A stretch of 64,000 bases of DNA from Pedobacter cryoconitis (GTDB lineage Bacteria > Bacteroidota > Bacteroidia > Sphingobacteriales > Sphingobacteriaceae): assembly GCF_014200595.1 (NCBI RefSeq), contig NZ_JACHCG010000001.1, positions 248,001-312,000 on the forward strand. The letters run 5' to 3'. Below the pieces are notes generated by a model. It was not told the DNA's origin. It made no database searches and was given only the letters and a program-made list of their open reading frames with translations. The stretch's first letter is position 1. The number at the start of each line of letters is the position of its first letter. The translations under genes were made by a program, and so were the position numbers. This document shows, in pieces, positions 17,600-26,110 of the stretch.

Positions 17600-19108
17600 T
17601 TAATGCTTTTGTTGTTGCATAGCTTGACTAGCGTCAATGCCTAATCCGCTTGCAATCGCCATCCCTAAACCTATATCAGCTCTGAACCAATGGCAAAGTT
17701 GCAGGTTGATGATTTGATCTCTTCTGGGGCCGCTAATACCGCTCATCGCGCCAACAATATTGCTGATTAAATTTTTACGATCTGCATCACTCATTACTTT
17801 ACGGTATAAATCACCCGGTTGTGTGTAATGATCATTATCACCAGGGCCTTCGTTTCTATCAAACCAATCTGCCACGTTAGATTCTAATTCCCAAGCTGGT
17901 TCTTTATAACTTTCATCAGGAATTACATCACCAAAGCTGTTTGGATAGTAATTAGGCTCTTCATTTCCGTTATCATCTACACGCATCTGTCCGTCACGGT
18001 GATAGTTATTGACCATGAAAGGGCATGCATTTACAGGGATCTGCTCATAATTTACGCCTAAACGATGACGGTGTGCATCTGCGTAAGATAATATACGGCC
18101 TTGCAGCATCTTATCAGGAGAGAAACCAATTCCGTCAACCAGGTTAGAAGGAGCAAAAGCTGCCTGTTCTACATGGGCGAAATAATTTCTTGGAACTTGA
18201 TTCAATTCAATTTCACCTACTTCTATCAATGGAAATTCACCGTGCGGCCATACTTTAGAAAGATCGAATGGGTTCCATCTGAAGGTTTTTGCCTCTTCTT
18301 CTGTCATCACCTGGATTTTCATTGTCCATTTTGGGAATTCTTTGTTGTCAATTGCTTCTACTAAATCACGTTGCGAGTGATCCATATCCTGTGTACGCAT
18401 CGCATCAGCTTCAGGGCCTGTAAAGTTTTTAATTCCCTGTTGTGTTTTAAAATGGAATTTAACCCATACACGTTCGTTATCTGCATTGATCATCGAATAC
18501 GTATGGCTGCCAAATCCATCCATATGGCGATAAGAGAACGGTGTACCTCTGTCAGACATCAGGATCATGACCTGGTGAAGGCTTTCAGGGTTCAATGACC
18601 AGAAATCCCACATCATTGTCGGGCTTTTCAGGTTAGTTCTTGGTTCGCGTTTCTGGGTATGAATGAAGTCACTGAATTTTTTCGGGTCTTTGATAAAGAA
18701 GACAGGCGTATTATTGCCTACTAAATCCCAGTTACCATCTTCTGTGTAAAATTTAAGGGCAAAGCCGCGTGGATCTCTTTCAGAGTCAGCACTTCCTTTT
18801 TCGCCACCTACGGTAGAGAAGCGTAAAAACATTTTACAGGTATTGCCAATCTGATTGAAAATCTTTGCTTTTGTATACTTTGATATATCATGGGTGATCG
18901 TCAATGTACCATATGCACCTGTTCCTTTGGCATGTACCACTCTTTCGGGGATACGTTCCCGGTTAAAGTGGGCCATTTTTTCATGTAAGACAAAGTCTTG
19001 TAATAATAAAGGGCCTCTTCTGCCTACAGACTGACTATTTTCATGTTCAGCATAAGGTCTGCCGGATGCGGTAGTTAATTTGCGCGTTGGTTTGTTCGTT
19101 TCTTCCAT
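17600..19108 (-). CDS. katA: haem catalase, small-subunit type
   Basis: A 502-residue monofunctional catalase that dismutates hydrogen peroxide, the normal size of clade 3 (small subunit) enzymes. The distal His lies at residue 59 in ERVVHAKGTGAYG, with the distal Asn in DLVGNNTPVFFIKDP; the proximal haem ligand Tyr is in RILSYADAHRHRLG. NADPH-binding region residues such as those in WKFHFKTQQG-like sequence are consistent. No signal peptide is present, so it is cytoplasmic. The 116-bp upstream region is AT-rich, with no promoter box I would trust; oxidative-stress control is plausible but not visible. Confidence 0.95.
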   Translation of the reverse strand: MEETNKPTRKLTTASGRPYAEHENSQSVGRRGPLLLQDFVLHEKMAHFNRERIPERVVHAKGTGAYGTLTITHDISKYTKAKIFNQIGNTCKMFLRFSTVGGEKGSADSERDPRGFALKFYTEDGNWDLVGNNTPVFFIKDPKKFSDFIHTQKREPRTNLKSPTMMWDFWSLNPESLHQVMILMSDRGTPFSYRHMDGFGSHTYSMINADNERVWVKFHFKTQQGIKNFTGPEADAMRTQDMDHSQRDLVEAIDNKEFPKWTMKIQVMTEEEAKTFRWNPFDLSKVWPHGEFPLIEVGEIELNQVPRNYFAHVEQAAFAPSNLVDGIGFSPDKMLQGRILSYADAHRHRLGVNYEQIPVNACPFMVNNYHRDGQMRVDDNGNEEPNYYPNSFGDVIPDESYKEPAWELESNVADWFDRNEGPGDNDHYTQPGDLYRKVMSDADRKNLISNIVGAMSGISGPRRDQIINLQLCHWFRADIGLGMAIASGLGIDASQAMQQQKH

Positions 19109-19224
19109 GGTTATTTCGTTTTACCTGGCTAAAAGTAGCTAGTATTGTTACGGTATCCCAACACCTAATTTCTATACTGATATAGAGTTTATCTATTAAG
19201 GTTTATAAGTATTATCAATATCAG

Positions 19225-19560
19225 CTATTTAACTTTGAAGGGCTGTCTGCCCATCATTAAATCACCGAATAATAAAAAATCACTTGCCAGGCTAAATAAT
19301 GGGTACTTAAAGGTGGCGGGTTTATTTTTCTCAAAAAAGAAGTGTCCTGCCCACGCAAAGCCGTAGCCGACAACTGGTATCAATGCGAAGAAGACAAAGG
19401 CGTGGAAAAGCATGGCTGTAATAAAGCAGAGGCCGATAAGCGCTGTTCCTATAAAGTGTAATACTCTGTTTGTGGTATTCTGATGTTCTTGCAGGTAAAA
19501 TGGGTAAAACTCTTTTAATGTTTTGTATTTATGATCGGGCATTTGTTGATTATTGTTCAT
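19225..19560 (-). CDS. Mpo1-like (DUF962) membrane protein
   Basis: A 111-residue protein of the Mpo1/DUF962 family. The conserved opening FYPFYLQEHQNTTNRVLHFIGTALI supplies the motif histidines (H-x-n-x-x-N-R-x-x-H-x-x-G), and a second conserved GHFFFEKNKPATF carries further histidine/glutamate residues. Two hydrophobic helices (about 32-52 and 55-75) are visible. Yeast Mpo1 is an iron-dependent dioxygenase acting on 2-hydroxy fatty acids; function here is only by family. The ATG lies immediately after the HAD gene stop, implying cotranscription. Confidence 0.85.
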   Translation of the reverse strand: MNNNQQMPDHKYKTLKEFYPFYLQEHQNTTNRVLHFIGTALIGLCFITAMLFHAFVFFALIPVVGYGFAWAGHFFFEKNKPATFKYPLFSLASDFLLFGDLMMGRQPFKVK

Positions 19561-20199
19561 CTATATTAATATACCATTACTTTTTAAGAATGCACCAAGG
19601 TTTTCTGGTTTTTCTGTCATGAGTAAGGTTTGTAATCCTGCTTTCTTCGCACCTTCCAGATGACCGGGGGTATCGTCTATAAATAACGTCTCTGCGGGAT
19701 TAAGATTGTTTTCCTGAATAACCTGTTCAAATATTTCTACGTGTGGTTTACGGAATTTCATCAGTTGAGAGTAATAGGCTTTCTCAAACAGGTGATCATT
19801 GTTGGGCACATTATGTTCTTTTTGGAGATAATCCATGATGTAGTCATAATGGATCTGGTTGGTATTGCTCAAAAGAAAAGTCCGGTAGTTTTTCTTTGCT
19901 TCCAGTAATACTTTGTGGGTTTCAGGGAGCACACCGATCAATAAACTGTTCCATGCGGCATCAATTTGCTGGTCTGTTAATGCTGAATTTTGTGCAATTT
20001 CTCTGATTCCGTCTCTAAATTGAGCAGGAGTGATGGCTCCGGTCTCTAATTCATTAAATATTTTATGATGACCTGAATGCCCGAAAAATGTTTCTATATT
20101 TGGTATACCTATTTGTGCCAGAGAGTTTTGTGTGATTCTAAAGTCAATTTCAAAGATGACATTTCCGTAATCGAAGATTATATTCTTAATTTTTTGCAT
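19561..20199 (-). CDS. HAD superfamily hydrolase (subclass IA)
   Basis: A 212-residue HAD-IA phosphatase-like protein. Motif I is IIFDYGNVIFEID (Asp nucleophile at about residue 9, with the x-G-N/G-V form of the epoxide hydrolase-N/phosphatase group), motif II Ser/Thr lies in TFLLSNTNQ (about 105), motif III Lys in KFRKPHVEIFE (about 152) and motif IV acidic pair in TLFIDDTPGHLEGA (about 175). The substrate is unknown. It directly abuts the Mpo1-like gene downstream and lies upstream of the tRNA-Met, so it is the last core gene before the island. Confidence 0.85.
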   Translation of the reverse strand: MQKIKNIIFDYGNVIFEIDFRITQNSLAQIGIPNIETFFGHSGHHKIFNELETGAITPAQFRDGIREIAQNSALTDQQIDAAWNSLLIGVLPETHKVLLEAKKNYRTFLLSNTNQIHYDYIMDYLQKEHNVPNNDHLFEKAYYSQLMKFRKPHVEIFEQVIQENNLNPAETLFIDDTPGHLEGAKKAGLQTLLMTEKPENLGAFLKSNGILI

Positions 20200-20265
20200 A
20201 AAGTATTTTTAAAATTCGATACAAATATGTAACATTGCACTCGCAAAATCTAATAGATTTTACGC

Positions 20266-20339
20266 GGGCCATTAGCTCAGCTGGTTAGAGTAGAAGACTC
20301 ATAATCTTTTGGTCGATGGTTCGAGCCCATCATGGCCCA
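20266..20339 (+). tRNA. tRNA-Met (anticodon CAT)
   Basis: The 74-nt sequence folds as a cloverleaf: acceptor GGGCCAT (20266-20272) with ATGGCCC (20332-20338), D-arm TTAGCTCAGCTGGTTAGAG, anticodon loop CTCATAA with anticodon CAT, and T-arm GATGGTTCGAGCCCATC. An elongator tRNA-Met is most likely; tRNA-Ile2 (lysidine) with the same anticodon cannot be excluded by eye. The CCA end is not encoded. Its 3' half is the attachment site of the island. Confidence 0.92.
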
Positions 20340-20354
20340 CTGCTTAAAAAGCCG
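20294..20354 (+). repeat. left attachment site (attL), 61-bp direct repeat
   Basis: Bases 20294-20354 are identical to 39397-39457. The repeat starts in the anticodon stem of the tRNA-Met gene and runs through its 3' end into the terminator. This is the usual target of tyrosine integrases, and the integrase remnant follows 160 bp later. Confidence 0.85.
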
Positions 20355-20380
20355 TTTCTATGCAATAGAAACGGCTTTTT
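20346..20380 (+). terminator. tRNA-Met terminator
   Basis: AAAAAGCCGTTTCTAT (20346-20361) pairs with ATAGAAACGGCTTTTT (20365-20380) around a 3-nt loop, followed by T. Confidence 0.85.
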
Positions 20381-20511
20381 TGTTTCTAAACGTAGGTGTT
20401 TTTAGCCTTCAGCACTGGTTTTGGCTTCGTCCATAAGTCAGGTTCAACAAGGGTTTTTGTTTAACTGCACGCAAAAGTGTAACGTAACTTGTGTGCCAAG
20501 CAACCATTTTT

Positions 20512-20922
20512 ATGGCAACTGTTAGTGCTAAAATTTATTCCCATCACTCTAGGATTGATGGAACGTTTAATGTTAAAATTTGTGTTTACCACAAAAAGGA
20601 AAGAAAATTCTTCGATACCACCCACTATCTCTCCCAGAAACAATTGACAGCAGATTTTACAATTAAAGACAAGTTTATTCTAAAAGTCATCGATGATGAA
20701 CTTTTAGAATACAGGTCCACAATAAGTAATCTTGGGATTAAGTTAGATTCGCTCTCTTGCGAGGCTCTAAGAGATTATTTGAGTAAAAAAGGAAAAAATA
20801 TTGATTTTATAGCATTCAGCCGAGAACATATAGCGGTGTTAAGATCCGAGAAACGAAATGGTTCTGCAAATAATTTTCGCACCGTTGTTAATAGCCTTTG
20901 CTGGATATACCAATTAAAATGA
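20512..20922 (+). pseudogene. tyrosine integrase, N-terminal fragment (copy 1)
   Basis: The frame from ATG 20512 (MATVSAKIYSHHSRIDG) encodes an arm-DNA-binding/SAM-like N-terminal region of a Bacteroidota tyrosine integrase: VKICVYHKKERKFFDTTHYL, FTIKDKFILKVIDDELLEY, then NFRTVVNSL, where the core-binding helix should continue. The frame then runs into unrelated sequence (CWIYQLK) and stops after about 136 residues, so the catalytic R-H-R-Y domain is missing. The break coincides with insertion-sequence-like DNA at 20920. It is clearly homologous to the fragment at 39613, including about 150 bp of upstream non-coding sequence. A TTG 21 bp upstream could extend the frame, but homology starts at the ATG. 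Confidence 0.8.
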
Positions 20923-20951
20923 CCCCTGAAGACCTGTGCAAATTGACCCCT
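20920..20951. repeat. paired TGACCCCT repeats, possible insertion sequence end
   Basis: TGACCCCT occurs at 20920-20927 and 20944-20951, with TGTGCAAAT between them, exactly where the integrase reading frame breaks. Repeated terminal boxes of this kind resemble the multiple terminal repeats of IS21-family elements. That assignment is from memory and unverified; no istA/istB is present. Confidence 0.3.
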
Positions 20952-21015
20952 CAGAGTTAACCTTAAAAAAGGTAAAAGTTGTTGTACAGATTGGCTCTTT
21001 AAATGTAAGCTAACA

Positions 21016-22133
21016 CTACAGCACAGGTTCCATTTGCTGCATCTCTTTCCATCTATGGGGTAAAAGATCCTGGATTTCTGCTGCCGGATGATGGTTGATT
21101 TTTTTAAGTATGTCTACCATCCAGATCATTGGGTTTATCCCGTGTAATTTGCAGGTTCCCATGAAAGAATATAGCATTGCGCTTCTTTGTGCGCCATCAT
21201 GTGATCCACTGAACATATAGTTTTTTCTGCCCAGGGCAATAGGTCTGATACTTGACTCAATTGGGTTGTTATCAATATTTAACAACCCATTATCCATGTA
21301 TACCGCTAAGCGCTTATACCTTTTCATCGTGTAGGCGAATGCCTTATGGATCGCACTTTTCTCATTTAACTGCCCGGCATTTTCTTCCAGCTAACGGTCA
21401 AAGCCAGTCCAGATCGGTTTTGCAAGTTCCTGCCTAACTTCTTTACGTTCACTGGTGCTTTTATATTTGATTTCACGCTCGATGTCATAAAGACGGGTAA
21501 AGATATCCATTGCATAGGCTGCCCTTTTTGGATCATTCTTTTCTGCCTCCAGAAAATAACGCCTTGCATGTGCCATGCAGCACAGCAAAGTGATATCCTT
21601 TTTTGCAGCGAGCGTTTCATAGCAGGCGTACCCATCGGATTGGAGGTATCCTTTGAAATTGCATAACAGTGCCTGTGGCACTTCCTGATTACGCCCAGGC
21701 TGATATTCAAAGAATACCAGATTAGCTGGCGGAGCCTGCGCTGCCCAGAAATACCCCCGGTGAGTGGTTCCCTTTTTACTCTTATCCATCACTTTCATGG
21801 TGGTTTCATCAATCATCAGGTAATTGCTGTCCAGCACTTCCTGTTTGAGTTTTTCGTAAAGCGGATGTAGCAGTGTGCAGGTTTTTGCGATCCAGTCTAG
21901 TAAGGTAGAATGTGCCAGCTTGATGCCGGAACGATCAAAACGGGTCATTTGACGGTACACCGGCAAATGATCACAGTATTTTTCGATGATCAAAGTAGCC
22001 AGAAAAGAGGCATCAGCCATACAGTTTTTGATCACCTCATCAGGTAGCGGCGCAATAATGATCTTGCTGGTCAATCCCGGATCACCTGCAGGTGTAGGCA
22101 GCAGATATTTATAACGGATGATTTTTTTGGCCG
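21016..22133 (-). pseudogene. IS66 family transposase TnpC, 5'-truncated with an internal stop
   Basis: The minus-strand sequence encodes the body of an IS66 TnpC: IIIAPLPDEVIKNCMADASF, EKYCDHLPVYRQMTRFDRSG, the DDE residues in LMIDETTMKV and LQSDGYACYE, and after the break NNPIESSIRPIALGRKNYMF and the C-terminal PMIWMVDILKKINHHP...LLPHRWK. An in-frame TAG at 21391-21393 separates the catalytic Glu (NNPIES) from the rest, and the N-terminal zinc-finger part is absent, because the frame begins inside the RES gene at about 22133. TnpA/TnpB are also absent. The remnant cannot transpose by itself. It truncates the 3' end of the RES gene. Confidence 0.88.
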
Positions 22134-22610
22134 TTAGCCGTGCAAGACTAAGAATAGGTCTTCCTTCGTTTTCCACTCGGAGATAGTCATGAATTGTGTA
22201 AAAGGTTGGTAGTTAGATAAACTAACCCCTTTCTTAACTAATGCTCCCAAATCATTTAGCTGCCATTGCGTAACTTCTCTGGCAGCTATTGCTTTGTCAA
22301 TAGAGCAATAAAAAATTCCTTGTCCTGGAGTGTTTGCACGTCCAAACGATTTAATGTCATGATCATTTCTTATAGATAAATCAGATAAGTTTTGAAATTT
22401 TTCATCATTTAATTGTGAATTCTTTCTAGCTCTAAACAGTGATGTTCCCTTTTTTAAGGACAATCCTTCAAAAGGAATCGTACCAAATGTCTTGCTTATT
22501 AACGGAAACAGCGTTTTGGGATCTTGTTTACTTAAATCAAGACCTTTAAAGTATTTAACCGAGTTCAATATTTTATCTGGAGAATCAAAAGGATGAATTA
22601 GCTTGCTCAA
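22134..22610 (-). pseudogene. RES-domain protein, 3' end lost at IS66 junction
   Basis: The 158-residue product shows the first half of a RES domain: GTSLFRARKNSQ (catalytic-type Arg), FGRANTPGQGIFYCSIDKAIAAREVT (Gly-Arg-Ala-Asn and the Tyr/Glu region). The closing segment with the conserved serine/asparagine is missing, because the frame meets IS66 sequence near 22135-22150 and ends LVLHG. RES proteins characterised to date are NAD+-phosphorolysing or NAD+-degrading toxins. The start overlaps the end of the AlbA_2 gene by 4 bp, so it was third in a coupled operon DUF4062 - AlbA_2 - RES. A complete homologue would be needed to judge the original length. Confidence 0.75.
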
Positions 22611-24139
22611 ATTAGGTTTTTAATCTTGTTAGATAAATAATATCCTCCTGTTCTTGGGGCACCTCTAAATTCAATTATTCCTACTTCCCTCGCTGTTCTA
22701 AGATATCTCTCGACAGTAGGCTTAGACTTACCTCTTTTTGTTGCTATATCAAGAGTATTCATTCCTTCCTTTTGAGAAATAAGCTTAGTTAGTCTTGCAA
22801 CTTCTATAATAACACCATCAGTTACACCATCAATTACACCATCATCTACACCATCATTGACAAGTTTGCTAACCCCACGTATTACACCATCATTTAGACC
22901 ATCATTTAGACCATCATTTAGACCATCATTTAGACCATCATCTAATCCAATTGGTGTATTACCTCTTTTACTTGCTAATGCTCTTGGCCCATAAAATGTA
23001 AGTGATACTCCATCCTCATTATCTTTCCATATGGGGCTTTTTAAGCCTTCTTTTTCACATTCTTCCAATACTTTTAATGTACCTCTCCCGAGTTTATCAA
23101 TTAGACCTCTTAAAAAGACTATATGGGCAATGTCAGGGTTAACAGGATGTGACCTGTGACTTGTTTTAAGTAATCTTACAGTAAGGTCATCGGGAAGATG
23201 TCCACTGTTTGATATCACTACACTGTCGGGATAAATGCTAATAGAAACTCCACTTGACACACTGCTGTAATCTCTGTGCATTAGTGCATTAATTATCCCT
23301 TCTTGAAGTGCTTTTTCAGGAAATTTGAAATCTACACGTTTCCACTGATTTTTATCAAAAACACTCCTAATTCCTAAATTCCCAATGTATTTTTCCAGTT
23401 TCGATTGAATCAAAAATAGATTGCCTTCTAATAACTCATCCCTTAAAAGTTGATTATCAGTTTTTCCATCTACATACTCAGTTAATCGAACTCTAATTTG
23501 AGGAAAGAATCTAGCAGGCTGTTTGCCAAAAAGTACAACACATGCGTTGGTAAACGATCCATTCTGATATAAGCTATAATTTGCAAGAAAATCTAGAACG
23601 TCATCTCCTTGGAATGAGCTACGGTGGTTTTCTCTCGATTCCCTAATGGTTGATTGAATTAATTTCTGATCCAAATCATTTACAGTCACTCCAATAGTAA
23701 TCTGACGCTCCCAGTGTAACTCTGAGTTTTGGCGTCCATGAATAAGTTTGGATATCTCTTTTGAAGTAGCCTTTTGAGTATTTAAACCTTTTCTGTAATA
23801 GATATTACCATCAAAAATGTAAGGCTGTTTAGAACCACCATAAACTTTAATCATAATAAGTTCTGATCGACCAAGAGATTCAACATTTATAGTGATTGGA
23901 GCTTCTGGAATAATTGAATTAAGAAGGTAGACCTTTAGGTCTTCTACAACTTTTAAAGCATTAGAAATACCTTTAATAGTTCCAGAATTATTCAATCCAA
24001 TTATCACCCGCCCTCCTTTACCATTAAGGAAGCTGCAAATTACTTTAGCAATATTCTCTTTTTGAACAGACTCTTTAAAATCTAGTTGTTCGTGTTCCCC
24101 TTCAAGAATTATATTTTTGATAAGTTGTTCGTCTTTCAT
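22607..24139 (-). CDS. AlbA_2 (Schlafen-type) DNA-binding / GHKL-like ATPase protein with a wHTH end
   Basis: The 510-residue protein starts with an AlbA_2 domain (about 10-130: EHEQLDFKESVQ, ICSFLNGKGGRVIIGLNNSG, YRKGLNTQKATSKEI). A RecG-like/GHKL HATPase region follows (about 270-390: EGIINALMHRDYS, YPDSVVISNSGHLP, GRGTLKVLEEC). Then comes a repeated NDGL/DDGV linker (about 405-450) and a C-terminal winged helix (about 455-500: DIATKRGKSKPTVERYLRTAREVGII). Family members are often called putative transcriptional regulators or RecG-like proteins and recur in defence islands. It overlaps both neighbours by 4 bp (ATGA), indicating tight translational coupling with DUF4062 upstream and RES downstream. 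The biochemical role is unknown. Confidence 0.85.
   Translation of the reverse strand: MKDEQLIKNIILEGEHEQLDFKESVQKENIAKVICSFLNGKGGRVIIGLNNSGTIKGISNALKVVEDLKVYLLNSIIPEAPITINVESLGRSELIMIKVYGGSKQPYIFDGNIYYRKGLNTQKATSKEISKLIHGRQNSELHWERQITIGVTVNDLDQKLIQSTIRESRENHRSSFQGDDVLDFLANYSLYQNGSFTNACVVLFGKQPARFFPQIRVRLTEYVDGKTDNQLLRDELLEGNLFLIQSKLEKYIGNLGIRSVFDKNQWKRVDFKFPEKALQEGIINALMHRDYSSVSSGVSISIYPDSVVISNSGHLPDDLTVRLLKTSHRSHPVNPDIAHIVFLRGLIDKLGRGTLKVLEECEKEGLKSPIWKDNEDGVSLTFYGPRALASKRGNTPIGLDDGLNDGLNDGLNDGLNDGVIRGVSKLVNDGVDDGVIDGVTDGVIIEVARLTKLISQKEGMNTLDIATKRGKSKPTVERYLRTAREVGIIEFRGAPRTGGYYLSNKIKNLI
22804..22942 (-). repeat. 12-bp coding tandem repeats in the AlbA_2 gene
   Basis: On the plus strand a CCATCATTTAGA-type 12-mer recurs almost exactly five times (about 22887-22942), with more degenerate copies (ACACCATCA...) back to about 22804. 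Each unit encodes four residues (GLND, then GV-D variants), so gain or loss of units keeps the frame and only changes linker length. Confidence 0.85.
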
Positions 24140-24717
24140 TCTGATCCTTTTAATTTTTCTAAATCAGCTCTAAACCTAGCTTCATTTCCAAATAGACTGT
24201 TTACAAAAGGTGCTCCATCTAATGGGTACTTATGAAATTCCTGAGCCCATAAACGTTGTTCCTTAGGTAATCCATCACCAATTGCAATGTTATACATATC
24301 TATAACAAGCAAATCATCCATTACAGGTGTTCTTTTTGTAAGTTTAAAGCCATTTCTATCGCCATTTTCTTCAAACATAAACTCTTTAAGAAGTTGCTTA
24401 GCAAATGCGACATCATGATGTGCTAAGAAGCCACGAGGCTTATTAAGCCTAACCGCTTCTTGAAATTCTTTATGGGTTATTCCTGACCCATACATTGGGA
24501 AAATAATACCAAAAAAGAAATCACATTCTGCAACAGCCACCAGGCATGATTCTTCTGGAGTTTTTCCAGGAACTGGATATACTGTGCCGATGTGCGAGCA
24601 TATGACCTCATAACCGAAACCAATTAAAGTTGAACATAACTGCTCTAAATCCGATTTGAAATGGTAAACAGTCGAGCTTACCATGATTTTAATTTTTTCT
24701 TTCTTTCTTTTAGCCAT
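24136..24717 (-). CDS. DUF4062 domain protein
   Basis: A 193-residue protein with a DUF4062 domain over about residues 9-115: KIMVSSTVYHFKSDLEQLC (opening strand with conserved VSST), GYEVICSHIGTVYPVPGKTPEESCLVAVAECDFFFGIIFPMYGSG and THKEFQEAVRLNKPR. The order of strands and the conserved acidic and aromatic positions recall TIR/nucleotide-sensing folds, and DUF4062 is often found at the N-terminus of STAND/NACHT-like proteins; here it stands alone. It is the first gene of the coupled operon, with a 4-bp overlap to AlbA_2. Function unknown; a sensor or effector role in defence is inference. Confidence 0.75.
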   Translation of the reverse strand: MAKRKKEKIKIMVSSTVYHFKSDLEQLCSTLIGFGYEVICSHIGTVYPVPGKTPEESCLVAVAECDFFFGIIFPMYGSGITHKEFQEAVRLNKPRGFLAHHDVAFAKQLLKEFMFEENGDRNGFKLTKRTPVMDDLLVIDMYNIAIGDGLPKEQRLWAQEFHKYPLDGAPFVNSLFGNEARFRADLEKLKGSE

Positions 24718-24780
24718 GAAATGAAGTAGCGTTATGTCATCTCTCTCGCAATTCTTCCGTCTTTAACAATTTGTTCAATA

Positions 24781-24788
24781 CAAAGATA
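24781..24788 (-). promoter_or_regulatory. candidate -7 box of the DUF4062 operon
   Basis: TATCTTTG on the minus strand (24788-24781) fits TAnnTTTG, 64 nt before the DUF4062 ATG at 24717. A -33 box is not obvious. Confidence 0.4.
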
Positions 24789-25036
24789 AGATAAAAGAAT
24801 ACCTGTAAGTTAGTTGTAATCAGAAAGGAAAATAAATAATAGTAAATACTTTCAATGCTCAAACATATTGGAAGTAACTCATAAAATCAAACGATTGATT
24901 TAAAGCCGTTACGTTCTCCCTCATGGGTTTTGTGGTGCTTCACTTCGTGCCATCATATATCTATCTTAGATAAATAAAATGGTTAACCAATACTTCTAGT
25001 TTTATTTACATTTGAACATCTAAATAGATTATCAAA
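24789..25036. other. non-coding gap
   Basis: AT-rich sequence between the divergent DUF4062 operon and the frameshifted secreted-protein gene. I see no gene, repeat or convincing structure beyond the promoter box at 24781. Confidence 0.5.
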
Positions 25037-25839
25037 ATGAAAAGAATATTATTCTCAATCTTGGTTAGTGTCTCTGTAATTAGCGTCAAAGCGCAATCTG
25101 TCACTTGACTACCCTTATTAGATATGTTAGTTATCCGTTGGATAAGGTCACTGATCAAATTATTTCCGGAAAAGGCTGGGAACTCACCCAATCAGGAAAT
25201 CAAGATAGTACGGTGACTTTAATCTTTGAGGGTGATGGTGAAAAATCCACCATAGTGATAAAGAGGTTCAAAGACTATGAAAATGAGGTTTTCTTTATTT
25301 GCGGTAAAAGTTCTTATGATATTTTGAATAAATCTCTACTTGCTCTCAACCCAACCTTTATAAATTCAAAGGTTAACAAGCAAGGTAATCTAGTAAAAAC
25401 TTATGGTTATGATGTGACTATTGCCCCTAAATCACTATTTTCTTTTCACGTTTATAACAAAGGCAGTTTGCTATTGATGGATATTTTGGAGCATCCAAAG
25501 CATTATAAACAGCAGGATGAAAATAGCGATCTTCGTTCTAATAATTATGACGAAGGAGATTCTGGATTTGGAGAAACACTACTAGCATTAAGAAAATTTA
25601 CCAACCTAATTATGCCACAGGATGATGGTCAAAATTCCGGAAAAATTGCAGTGAGGATAAAGATTAGCAAAAGTGGGACTGTGATAGATGCAACCCCCGG
25701 TGTAAAAGGAACAACTTTATATGATAGAGAATTATGGCAAAAATGTAAAGATGCCATGGTGAATGCTCGATTAACACAGTCAGGATCTGCTCCCGATGTT
25801 CAGATAGGTATAGTTCTTTTCAACTTTAAAGGGAACTAA
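25037..25839 (+). pseudogene. secreted TonB C-terminal-like protein with a frameshift after the signal peptide
   Basis: ATG 25037 encodes a good Sec signal (MKRILFSILVSVSVISVKAQ) but meets TGA at 25106-25108. The body continues in another frame from about 25105 (TTLIRYVSYPLDKVTDQI...) to TAA at 25837-25839. The last 70 residues (GKIAVRIKISKSGTVIDATPGVKGTTLYDRELW ... IGIVLFNFKG, broken here) follow the beta-alpha-beta pattern of TonB-type C-terminal domains seen in many Bacteroidota secreted proteins. The middle region is unrecognised. The simplest reading is a one-event frameshift in a gene of about 265 codons; a TTG start at 25105 for a signal-less protein is less likely. Confidence 0.6.
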
Positions 25840-25971
25840 AAAAAACACAAATGCTGATAGGTTCAAATAAAATCTTTCTTTTAGTTCAATTTATCGTACT
25901 CGTCACTTATTTTGAACGGCTACGAACTGGTAGTTTGGACAGGTTGAGGCTAATTGTTAATCTTAGTTAAG

Positions 25972-26040
25972 AAGTAACTATTCTTTGCAACCCCCGACAG
26001 CCAATTAGGCGGCCACTTTGCTCCGGAATAGGGGGCTATT
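25972..26040. other. GC-rich segment resembling an insertion sequence end
   Basis: A short GC-rich stretch (CCCCCGACAGCC ... TTTGCTCCGGAATAGGGGGC) stands out from AT-rich surroundings, with CCCCC and GGGGG tracts in inverted order. It looks like the end of a lost insertion element, but no terminal repeat partner was found. Confidence 0.25.
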
Positions 26041-26110
26041 TCATGTTTCTCCGTAACTTTTAGTGAACATTTTTGGATTGCCAAGGTCAGTTTGGTAAAA
26101 GATGGTATAT

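Noticed and set aside
19109..19224. OxyR-type operator upstream of the catalase gene
   Set aside because: The AT-rich inverted stretches are too loose to distinguish from chance; no consistent spacing was found.
22804..22942. CRISPR-like repeat array
   Set aside because: The 12-bp units are contiguous, without spacers, and lie inside the AlbA_2 reading frame encoding a regular linker; no cas genes are present.
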